Origin: Streptosporangiaceae bacterium
Lineage (GTDB): Bacteria; Actinomycetota; Actinomycetes; Streptosporangiales; Streptosporangiaceae
Direction of reading: 5' to 3'
Length of the DNA: 5,280 nt
Assembly (NCBI GenBank): GCA_030040815.1
Contig: JASHSZ010000231.1
Location: forward strand, 1-5,280
Shown here: in pieces, positions 1 through 4,902 of the stretch
Numbering within the stretch: the stretch's first letter is position 1
How the letters are laid out: every line of letters starts with the position of its first letter
The notes under the pieces: model-generated
What the model saw: the letters and a program-made list of their open reading frames with translations, nothing else
What the model was told of the DNA's origin: nothing
Databases searched by the model: none
Program-made: the position numbers and the translations under genes

Positions 1-152
1 GCGACGTACGCGGTGAAGGGGAGCACGCCGGCCCACCGAAGGAGGGCGCGAAGCACCCTGGTCACGCGATCGGACCGGGTGCGGGAGGAGCCTGGCCGGG
101 CCCCGGAGTACGCAGGCTCCGGGGCCACGGCCGTGGTCATGCTGTCAGCCAT
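1..152 (-). CDS. ABC transporter permease, N-terminal fragment (runs off left edge)
   Basis: Only the first 50 codons are present. Reading leftward from an ATG at 152, the protein begins MADSMTTAVAPEP and has a cytoplasmic, Pro/Ser/Arg-rich leader of about 35 residues. It then enters a hydrophobic segment, RWAGVLPFTAYV (residues 39-50). A basic stretch followed by W-x-G-x-LPF at the start of the first transmembrane helix is typical of binding-protein-dependent permeases of the spermidine/putrescine/iron type (MetI-like family). The start lies 3 bases after the stop of the solute-binding protein gene on the same strand, which strongly suggests one operon and an inner-membrane channel partner for that protein. 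A second in-frame ATG at 140 is an alternative start; neither has a clear Shine-Dalgarno site, so coupling to the upstream gene is likely. The identity is inferred from the short hydrophobic start plus context; no diagnostic permease loop is in the window. Confidence 0.72.
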   Translation of the reverse strand, partial: MADSMTTAVAPEPAYSGARPGSSRTRSDRVTRVLRALLRWAGVLPFTAYV

Positions 153-155
153 CGG

Positions 156-1298
156 TTAGCCGACTTGCTTGGCCCAGTTTTGCGTCACGACGTTCTCTGC
201 CGCCGCCTGCTGGGCCTGCGTCGGGAACTTCACCACGCCGGCCGGTGCGGGCGGCAGCTTCGCCAGCGCCGCCTTGTTCACGGTGCCGTTGGCGATCAGC
301 GTCGCCAGCTCGATCGGCCGCGCGAAGCCCTCTAGCCACAGGTTCTGGCCCACGGTGGAGTACAGGTACTCCTCCCACAGCCGCGCCGCGGCCGGGTCGG
401 GCGCGGTCGCGCTGATGGCCTGGTCGTAGTACGCGGCGTATGAGGCGTCCGACGGGATCACGATCTTGAAGCCCTTGACCACCGGCGAGACCTCGGAGGC
501 CAGCAGGTAGTCCCACCAGATCAGGATCGGCGTGGTGCCGTTCTGCACGGTGCTCACGCCGCCGATCGCGGCCGGGACGAAGTTTCCGATGGAGTTGAGC
601 TTGGCGAAGAACTGGATGCCCGGCTCAATGTTGTTCAACGAGCCGCCGTTGGCCAGCGCGGCCGCAAACACGGCGGAGAACGCAGCGCTCGCCGTGGTGG
701 GGCTGTTGTTCAGGCCGATCATGTGCTTGTACGCCGGGTTCAACAGACTGGCGAACGACGTCGGCGCGATCTTGACGACCGCCGGGTTGTAGCCGATCGC
801 CACGTAGCCGCCGTAGTCGGCGTAGTAGTCGCCGTTGGCGTCCTTGGCGTTCCCTGGGATGTCAGGCCACGTCGCCACCTTGTAGGGGGCCCACAGGCCG
901 TCATTGGCGCCCTCGACCGCGAACGCGGTGCCCACGTCGACCACGTCCGGCGCGCGCTTCTGGCCCTTCTCGGTCTGGACTGCCTGGATCTCCTGGCCGC
1001 TCGAGCCTAGGGGGATGGCGTCAGAGATGTGGATGTGGTACTTGGCGGTGAAGTCCTTCATGATCGCGCCGTAGTTGGCCCAGTTGGACGGCAGCGTGAT
1101 GACGTTCAGCTGTCCTTCCTTCTCGGCCGCCGCGACGAGGTTAGCCATATCGGTGGGACCACTCGCCGTGATGTGGGTGACCTTCGCCCAGTTGACGGAG
1201 CTGGCGCCACTGCCGCTCCCGGAACTGCCGCACGCGGCGGCGAGCATCGCCGTACTGGCTGCCGCCACGATGGCGGCAAGTGTCTTCCTATTGCGCAC
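156..1298 (-). CDS. ABC transporter solute-binding lipoprotein (polyamine/iron-type family)
   Basis: This 380-residue protein is the extracellular substrate-capturing subunit of an ABC importer. Residues 1-22 form a lipoprotein signal peptide: basic MRNRK, a hydrophobic Ala-rich core, then a lipobox ending AAAC with the lipidated Cys at 23 and a Gly/Ser linker to about 34. The mature part follows the periplasmic-binding-protein fold of the PotD/AfuA type (COG0687/COG1840-like). It has a first beta strand LNVITLPSNWANY (64-76), the APDVVDVG segment (117-124), GYVAIGYNPAVV (164-175) before the hinge, the SFASLLNPAYKHMIGL element (181-196), and a C-terminal helix region with DPAAARLWEEYLYSTVGQ. 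Length is normal for the family. The start is GTG at 1296-1298, preceded by GGAGAGG (complement of 1302-1308), which supports it. The permease gene follows 3 bases downstream. The ligand cannot be read from the sequence; polyamine, thiamine, iron or a small organic anion are all possible. Confidence 0.9.
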   Translation of the reverse strand: MRNRKTLAAIVAAASTAMLAAACGSSGSGSGASSVNWAKVTHITASGPTDMANLVAAAEKEGQLNVITLPSNWANYGAIMKDFTAKYHIHISDAIPLGSSGQEIQAVQTEKGQKRAPDVVDVGTAFAVEGANDGLWAPYKVATWPDIPGNAKDANGDYYADYGGYVAIGYNPAVVKIAPTSFASLLNPAYKHMIGLNNSPTTASAAFSAVFAAALANGGSLNNIEPGIQFFAKLNSIGNFVPAAIGGVSTVQNGTTPILIWWDYLLASEVSPVVKGFKIVIPSDASYAAYYDQAISATAPDPAAARLWEEYLYSTVGQNLWLEGFARPIELATLIANGTVNKAALAKLPPAPAGVVKFPTQAQQAAAENVVTQNWAKQVG

Positions 1299-1301
1299 GT
1301 A

Positions 1302-1308
1302 CCTCTCC
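1302..1308 (-). promoter_or_regulatory. Shine-Dalgarno site for the solute-binding protein
   Basis: On the minus strand the sequence GGAGAGG ends 3 bases before the GTG at 1298 (GGAG core 6 bases away). It selects this GTG as the start of the lipoprotein, in agreement with a complete signal peptide beginning there. I found no convincing -35/-10 pair for the operon between 1309 and 1450. Confidence 0.7.
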
Positions 1309-1405
1309 GACCTGTCGGATCGCGGGGGTTTCAGGACGCCTGGATCGTGACGGAGACGAGTTAAAGGTTCGCGTACTCAGGCTGAGGGGTAACCGTTCGA
1401 GCGAT

Positions 1406-1592
1406 GAACTATTGGCTAAAAGGGCTGGCCGGCTTGGGCGCTGGTAGCGCAGAGTGCCTGCTAATGATGCCAAGCCCCGCAGTGCTGGCGAATGACGCTA
1501 AGCACCCAGTGCCTGCTAATGTCACCAAGCCGTGCAGTACCCCAGCGAATAGCGCTAAGCACGCACTACTGGCTAATGGCGCCAATGGCGCA
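1406..1592. repeat. Cluster of degenerate 27-30 bp quasi-palindromic repeats
   Basis: Five adjoining imperfect units begin at 1453, 1481, 1508, 1536 and 1565 (spacings 28, 27, 28 and 29). A more degraded relative sits near 1408. The shared pattern is AGTGCnnGCnAATG followed about 5 bases later by CCAAGC or GCTAAGC. Units 1 and 3 share AGTGCCTGCTAATG, while units 2 and 4 share GCGAAT and CGCTAAGCAC, so the array looks like a two-unit higher-order repeat. Unit 2 is itself an imperfect palindrome: GTGCT at the left pairs with AGCAC at the right around an AATGA centre. The final unit overlaps the 3' end and stop codon of the TIGR03085 gene (1573-1575). The array therefore lies just downstream of that gene and could form RNA hairpins at its 3' end. 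Function is unknown; it resembles a dispersed intergenic repeat family rather than a CRISPR. Confidence 0.75.
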
Positions 1593-2223
1593 GAGCGGCA
1601 ATGTCGGCATCGCTGCCGTCCATCCGTACCTCGGCTGCCCCAGTCCGACCCATCGTCCACAGCGTCAGTTCGGCCGGGGTTCCAGCCACCGTGACCACCG
1701 GGGTCCGCGCCCGAACGGTGATCCGGACCCGGCCGCTCCCGTCCCCGGCCGCACCTGCGTCGGCGCGCACCAGCTCGACACCGACCGGTGCCCGACGGAG
1801 CAGCAGCCGGGCCAGCCGGAGGCGTCGCCACAGCTCGTCCGCCAGGTCGGCGCCGATCTCGCGCGGCTCCCAGTCCGGCTGCGCCCGGCGGACGTCCTCG
1901 TGATGGACGAAATACTCGACCAGGTTCGCTCGTTCGTCCATGCCGGGCAGGGCAAACATCGACACTCGCGGCGGCCCGATCCTGATCAGCTCCACCAGCC
2001 GCGGAAATGGAATCTTGGTCCGCAGTCGGTCCTGCACCCGGCGGGTGTAGCCGGCCAGCGGGCCGCCCAGGACCCCAGCTCCGGCGTCCGGGCGGTGCTC
2101 GCGCAGCACCAGGTGCGCCGCCAGGTCGGCCGTCTGCCACCCCGTGCAGAGCGTCGGCCGGTCGGGTCCGAGCTCAGTCAGCAGGTCACAGAGGGCTGAC
2201 CGCTCCTCCCTGGCGTTCGCCAC
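1573..2223 (-). CDS. TIGR03085-family DinB-like (mycothiol-dependent enzyme superfamily) protein
   Basis: The 216-residue protein matches the actinobacterial TIGR03085 family from start to end. Hallmarks are AREERSALCDLLTELGPD (4-21), PTLCTGWQTADLAAHLV (23-39), REHRPDAG (41-48), PLAGYTRRVQ (55-64), NLVEYFVHHEDVRRAQPDWEPRE (100-122) and LLRRAPVGVEL (141-151). It belongs to the wider DinB/maleylpyruvate-isomerase-like four-helix superfamily. His37, Glu103 and His107 could form the metal triad; the Glu-x3-His spacing equals that of mycothiol-dependent maleylpyruvate isomerase. The reaction is not established for this family. I chose the GTG at 2223 because a GGAGG Shine-Dalgarno lies just upstream and the conserved domain begins right there; an in-frame TTG at 2268 would add 15 poorly conserved residues. 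The last codons (HWRH) and the TAG lie inside the last unit of the adjoining repeat cluster, so the C-terminus may have been rewritten by repeat insertion. In many actinobacteria this gene sits next to trpE, in keeping with the trp genes on the other side. Confidence 0.87.
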   Translation of the reverse strand: MANAREERSALCDLLTELGPDRPTLCTGWQTADLAAHLVLREHRPDAGAGVLGGPLAGYTRRVQDRLRTKIPFPRLVELIRIGPPRVSMFALPGMDERANLVEYFVHHEDVRRAQPDWEPREIGADLADELWRRLRLARLLLRRAPVGVELVRADAGAAGDGSGRVRITVRARTPVVTVAGTPAELTLWTMGRTGAAEVRMDGSDADIAALRHWRH

Positions 2224-2244
2224 CGGAACTCCTCCGTCTGCCGG

Positions 2245-2284
2245 CCGGGCGATCCCGGACTTCCGCAATGCGGTTAGCTAATCG
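2245..2284. promoter_or_regulatory. Divergent intergenic region with three short palindromes (possible operator/promoter)
   Basis: Between the divergent genes lie three inverted repeats in a row. CCGGG-CGAT-CCCGG is at 2245-2258, CCGCA-A-TGCGG at 2263-2273, and TTAGCTAA at 2274-2281. The last extends to a 14-base near-palindrome, CGGTTAGCTAATCG, at 2271-2284 with one mismatched pair. It is also the most AT-rich stretch here. Such a position would suit a regulator of either gene or the promoter of the minus-strand gene, but no known operator consensus was recognised. No leader peptide with Trp codons or recognisable Trp-responsive element was seen between 2224 and 2397. Confidence 0.35.
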
Positions 2285-2359
2285 GGCTGAACCTGATGGT
2301 AAAGGACGGCGGACGGGCGCGAAGTGCGCAGCCGCCAACAGCACGCCGGGCAGGTCGCA

Positions 2360-2368
2360 CTAGCCTGC
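2360..2368 (+). promoter_or_regulatory. Candidate -10 region (TAGCCT) upstream of the Trp-associated membrane gene
   Basis: TAGCCT at 2361-2366 fits the loose actinobacterial TAnnnT -10 pattern and lies about 30 bases upstream of the start codon. The nine bases CTAGCCTGC occur again at 3265-3273, in the gap before the next gene. No clear -35 hexamer stands at the expected distance, so this is only a candidate. Confidence 0.25.
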
Positions 2369-2385
2369 TTGCTGTCCGAATAACC

Positions 2386-2391
2386 AGGAGG
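2386..2391 (+). promoter_or_regulatory. Shine-Dalgarno AGGAGG for the TIGR02234 gene
   Basis: A full AGGAGG consensus stands 6 bases before the ATG at 2398. It decides this start over an in-frame upstream start at 2296, whose extra 34 residues (Arg-rich) have no family resemblance. Confidence 0.85.
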
Positions 2392-2397
2392 CGGTTC

Positions 2398-3171
2398 ATG
2401 ACGAGCGCGGCTGAGCCGCAGCCGCGAGCCGGTCTGCACAGCTCACAGGCCGGAGCGGCGACGCGCGAGCTCATCGTCACGCTGCTGGTCGGTGCCGCCG
2501 GTGCGGGGCTGGTGTTCCTGGCCACCCGACAGACCTGGGCGCACGTCCGCACGATCCCGCCGAAGCCGCTACCGGCCACTGACGTCACGGTTACCGGCGC
2601 TCAGCTGGTGCCCTACGCGGACGCGCTCGTGCTGGCCGCGCTGGGGACTCTTGCGGCCGTGCTGGCGAGCCGCGGCCTGCTGCGGCGGTTCACCGGCGGG
2701 GCGCTGGCCGCGCTCGGTGCCGTGCTGGCAGCGAGCGCGTTCACGGTGAGCGCGGCTGACGCGATCTCGGCCGCGAATGCGGGCGTTAGCCCGGCGAGCG
2801 CGGGCGCCGGCTCGGTCACAAGCGGCAGCAATACGGCCCCTGCCGCCATACCGAACGTTGCGGGCGCCGCTCCGCACGCATCGTTGTCCGCTGGCGGCTG
2901 GCAGGCGGTGCTCCTGGTCGGCGCGGTAGTGATGATCGGAGCCGGACTGGTGGTGGTCTGCCGAGCCCGGAGGCTCGCCGTGATGTCGAGCCGGTACGAC
3001 TCTCCCCTGGCCGACTCTCGGCACGCTGCAGCTGACGAGGCGCGGGCAACAGGACGCGGCCGTGACTCTGCCTCTATCTGGGAGGCGCTCAGCCGTGGCG
3101 ACGATCCCACCTTGCTGGCTCGGGGGGGCGACCCCCCGCCGGGCTGGCTCGGGGGGCAACCCCCCCGTTGA
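2398..3171 (+). CDS. TIGR02234-family Trp-region membrane protein
   Basis: This 257-residue protein carries the marks of the actinobacterial Trp-associated membrane protein family (TIGR02234), normally found between trpE and trpC. Four hydrophobic segments are visible, at about 24-42, 74-92, 99-117 and 168-189. Family features are the RQTW after the first helix (44-47), the extracytoplasmic strand TDVTVTGAQLVP (61-72), MSSRYDSP (196-203) and the C-terminal signature IWEALSRGDDPT (227-238). The molecular role is unknown; the only evidence linking it to tryptophan is gene neighbourhood. The long Ala/Gly/Ser-rich loop (about 120-165) is less conserved. After the DPT signature comes an odd 19-residue tail, LLARGGDPPPGWLGGQPPR, encoded by two perfect G-run/C-run hairpins; it looks like a repeat-derived extension. 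trpE is not upstream, unlike the usual order. Confidence 0.88.
   Translation: MTSAAEPQPRAGLHSSQAGAATRELIVTLLVGAAGAGLVFLATRQTWAHVRTIPPKPLPATDVTVTGAQLVPYADALVLAALGTLAAVLASRGLLRRFTGGALAALGAVLAASAFTVSAADAISAANAGVSPASAGAGSVTSGSNTAPAAIPNVAGAAPHASLSAGGWQAVLLVGAVVMIGAGLVVVCRARRLAVMSSRYDSPLADSRHAAADEARATGRGRDSASIWEALSRGDDPTLLARGGDPPPGWLGGQPPR
3121..3167. repeat. Two tandem G-run/C-run hairpins at the 3' end of the TIGR02234 gene
   Basis: Hairpin 1 is CGGGGGG (3121-3127), loop GCGA, CCCCCCG (3132-3138). Hairpin 2 is CGGGGGG (3150-3156), loop CAAC, CCCCCCG (3161-3167). Each has a perfect 7-bp stem, and the first loop fits the GNRA tetraloop pattern. Both are preceded by the same CTGGCT (from 3115 and 3144), so the unit is a 29-base direct repeat. 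They occupy the last codons before TGA at 3169-3171. No T-run follows, so a canonical intrinsic terminator is unlikely, though pausing or RNA-end protection is possible. Confidence 0.8.
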
Positions 3172-3264
3172 TACTCGGGGACTGCGCCACATCCTTACGG
3201 TTTGATGGGAACGAACAGTACAAGTCGGGCGCCAAATTGACTGTAACCGTCAGGATGTCAGCGG

Positions 3265-3346
3265 CTAGCCTGCGAGCGGCCCACCGGAAACCCCGCAAGC
3301 TACCTAGACCGCCCGAACGCCGCGGCGCGCAAGAACTCGGTAATAT
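3265..3346 (+). promoter_or_regulatory. Candidate promoter elements in the gap before the small membrane gene
   Basis: The 254-base gap 3172-3425 has no convincing gene. It is less GC-rich than its surroundings near 3180-3260. It holds TTGACT at 3237-3242, which is too far (23 bases) from TAGCCT at 3266-3271 for a standard promoter. It also holds an isolated, strong-looking TAATAT at 3341-3346, about 80 bases before the chosen start. Neither has a well-placed -35, so an internal promoter is possible but unproven. Confidence 0.25.
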
Positions 3347-3425
3347 CGCAGGGCACGGCTGGGCGCCATGGCAGTCGCCCTTGGATCCGTGGTGTCGTTC
3401 ACCCAGCAGACGGACAGGGGTATGC

Positions 3426-3926
3426 ATGCCACACACAGCGGGGGGCTTCGGGGGGTCGCCCACCCGGATATCCGCTGCGAGGGGCTTCGGGGGGTCCCGC
3501 CGAGCAGTCCGGCCGGCGCCGCAAGAAGCCGTCAGCCTCGTCGCCAGGCTGCTGCTAGCTCAAGCCGGCGCGTGCGCCGCCATCGGCGTCGGCTACAGCA
3601 GGCGAAATCTGCCCTGGCTGTTGCTGACCATCGGCGTGGCGCTGGCCCTGTGCGGCCTGGCCGCGCTGCTCCGCTCAGGCGGCCACGGCACCTGGCTGAC
3701 CGCGATCACCGTGGAATCCGTCCTGGCGGCGGTCGGGCTGTTCCGGTTCGCGTACGCCGGCTATCTGGGCGGCACCCTGCTGGCCATCATTACCCTGGGC
3801 ACACTCCTGCATCCAGCGGTATCCAGCGCATTCGCCACCACGCCCGGTGAGCCCGAGTCTGCCGGAGATGATCTCGGGCATGCCGACGAAGCGATCGAAC
3901 TCGAGGCAAGCGTGGCAAGCCCGTGA
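3426..3926 (+). CDS. Small multi-pass membrane protein, unrecognised, in the trp cluster
   Basis: I do not recognise this 166-residue protein. From the ATG at 3426 it has a Gly/Arg-rich leader of about 34 residues. Four hydrophobic segments follow, at about 37-56, 63-82, 90-109 and 112-131, and the protein ends in an acidic tail (GEPESAGDDLGHADEAIELE). The short loops GYSRRN and RSGGHG suggest a compact four-helix inner-membrane protein. The leader contains two copies of GFGGS (residues 7-11 and 20-24), encoded by a G-rich DNA repeat. The start is uncertain. A weak AGGGG lies 5 bases before 3426, a TTG at 3168 overlapping the previous stop would give a 252-residue form, and the hydrophobic core alone begins near residue 35. 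Many actinobacteria have a small HGxxPAAW-family membrane protein at this place; no HGxxPAAW motif is present, so this is something else. Codon bias and helix pattern support a real gene. Confidence 0.68.
   Translation: MPHTAGGFGGSPTRISAARGFGGSRRAVRPAPQEAVSLVARLLLAQAGACAAIGVGYSRRNLPWLLLTIGVALALCGLAALLRSGGHGTWLTAITVESVLAAVGLFRFAYAGYLGGTLLAIITLGTLLHPAVSSAFATTPGEPESAGDDLGHADEAIELEASVASP
3442..3496 (+). repeat. Direct repeat of a 16-base G-rich element
   Basis: GGGGCTTCGGGGGGTC occurs at 3442-3457 and again, identical, at 3481-3496 (39 bases apart). The first copy runs on into GCCCACCC, leaving a decayed version of the G-run/C-run hairpin seen at 3121-3167. These probably belong to the same repeat family. 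The copies encode the GFGGS motifs in the N-terminus of the small membrane protein. Confidence 0.7.
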
Positions 3927-3943
3927 CGCCTGCGCGGAGCATC

Positions 3944-3969
3944 GGCCAGGGCAGCGCTGGCCAGGGCAG
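3944..3969 (+). repeat. Short direct repeat upstream of trpC
   Basis: GGCCAGGGCAG is at 3944-3954 and 3959-3969 (period 15), followed by further GGCAG copies to about 3975. It lies in the 127-base gap between the small membrane gene and trpC. A short GGCGG-CCAG-CCGCC hairpin can form at 3978-3991, but the T-run (4011-4015) is too distant for a standard terminator. Confidence 0.5.
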
Positions 3970-4005
3970 GGCAGGGGGCGGCCAGCCGCCGGGGGGCGCC
4001 ATCGC

Positions 4006-4011
4006 TACGAT
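4006..4011 (+). promoter_or_regulatory. Candidate -10 box TACGAT upstream of trpC
   Basis: TACGAT, followed by a T-run, lies about 43 bases before the trpC start and matches the actinobacterial -10 pattern. No recognisable -35 stands at 16-19 bases upstream. It could provide an internal promoter for trpC-trpB. Confidence 0.3.
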
Positions 4012-4053
4012 TTTTGAGGCAAGGCATCCCACCCGAGGGGACGGCAGATTCGC

Positions 4054-4902
4054 GTGAGCGTGCTCGACGACATCCTCGACGGAGTGCGTGCCGACCTCGT
4101 CGCCCGCCAGCAGGAGACCCCGCTGGAGCGGCTGAAGGAACTGGCAACCAGGGCAGCATCGCCCAGGGACGTGATGGCCGCCTTCGCCGGACCCGAGGTC
4201 TCCGTCATCGCAGAGGTCAAGCGGGCGAGCCCGTCGAAGGGCGCACTCGCCGCGATCGCCGACCCGGCGTCGCTGGCGGTCGACTACGAGGCTGGCGGCG
4301 CCGCCATCATCAGCGTGCTGACCGAGCGGCGTAAGTTCGGCGGCAGCGTGGCCGACCTCGCCGCCGTCAGGGACGCGGTCGCCGTACCTGTGCTGCGCAA
4401 AGACTTCATCGTCAGCTCCTACCAGCTCTGGGAGGCCCGGGCTTACGGAGCCGACCTCGTCCTGCTCATCGTTGCCGCACTGGAGCAGAATGCGCTGGTG
4501 TCGCTGGTGGAGCGGGCCGCCTCGATAAATCTGGTCCCGCTGGTCGAGGTGCACACGGAAGAGGAGCTTGACCGCGCAATCGACGCCGGCGCGACCGTCC
4601 TGGGCATAAACGCGCGGAACCTGGCCACACTCGAGGTTGACCGGACGGTATTCGCCCGGCTCGCGCCGCGGGTTCCGCGCGGCGTGGTCAAGGTCGCCGA
4701 GTCCGGCGTCCGGGGCCCACATGACCTGCTGGCCTACGCGGCGGCCGGCGCCGACGCCGTACTGGTGGGCGAGAGCCTGGTGACCGGGAAGGACCCGAAG
4801 AGCGCGGTCGCCGACCTGGTGACGGCGGGCCTGCATCCGGCGCTCCGCTCGGGTCGCGGCCGCCGGTCCCGATCCGGCGAGGCGGACGAGGGCCAGGCAT
4901 GA
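4054..4902 (+). CDS. trpC: Indole-3-glycerol phosphate synthase
   Basis: TrpC closes the ring of CdRP (carboxyphenylamino-deoxyribulose phosphate) to indole-3-glycerol phosphate with loss of CO2 and water, in the cytoplasm. The 282-residue protein is a full-length (beta/alpha)8 barrel. The active-site set is intact: Glu54 and Lys56 in [13 protein letters not shown] (51-63), Lys116 in VLRKDFI (113-119), Glu165 in PLVEVH (162-167), Asn186 in LGINARNL (183-190), Glu216-Ser217 in AESGVR (215-220), and the phosphate-binding LVGESLV (237-243). The start is GTG at 4054, in line with the family's N-terminus ([14 protein letters not shown]). The nearest Shine-Dalgarno-like GAGGGG is about 13 bases away, which is long. 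Residues past about 262 form a basic then acidic tail that is longer than needed for the fold. The stop overlaps the trpB start by 4 bases (ATGA), indicating translational coupling. Confidence 0.97.
   Translation: MSVLDDILDGVRADLVARQQETPLERLKELATRAASPRDVMAAFAGPEVSVIAEVKRASPSKGALAAIADPASLAVDYEAGGAAIISVLTERRKFGGSVADLAAVRDAVAVPVLRKDFIVSSYQLWEARAYGADLVLLIVAALEQNALVSLVERAASINLVPLVEVHTEEELDRAIDAGATVLGINARNLATLEVDRTVFARLAPRVPRGVVKVAESGVRGPHDLLAYAAAGADAVLVGESLVTGKDPKSAVADLVTAGLHPALRSGRGRRSRSGEADEGQA

Noticed and set aside
1450..1592. CRISPR-like array
   Set aside because: Units are directly adjoining with no unique spacers, they are degenerate, and no cas gene is present. It is a tandem degenerate repeat.
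1404..1694. Plus-strand gene of 96 residues with a LANDAKH-like repeat
   Set aside because: The open frame is created by the 27-base repeats, has no good Shine-Dalgarno site, and runs into the antisense of the well-supported TIGR03085 gene.
1409..2140. Minus-strand frame of 243 residues
   Set aside because: It overlaps the TIGR03085 gene in another frame; composition is Gly/Ala/Arg/Pro-rich with no family pattern, typical of a high-GC shadow frame.
3168..3425. N-terminal extension of the small membrane protein from TTG at 3168
   Set aside because: The added 86 residues are Arg/Pro-rich without helices or recognisable family features, and TTG is a rare start. The overlap with the previous stop keeps it possible but less likely than 3426.
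3978..4015. Intrinsic terminator upstream of trpC
   Set aside because: The GGCGG/CCGCC stem is short and the T-run begins about 19 bases after it, so it does not fit a standard terminator.
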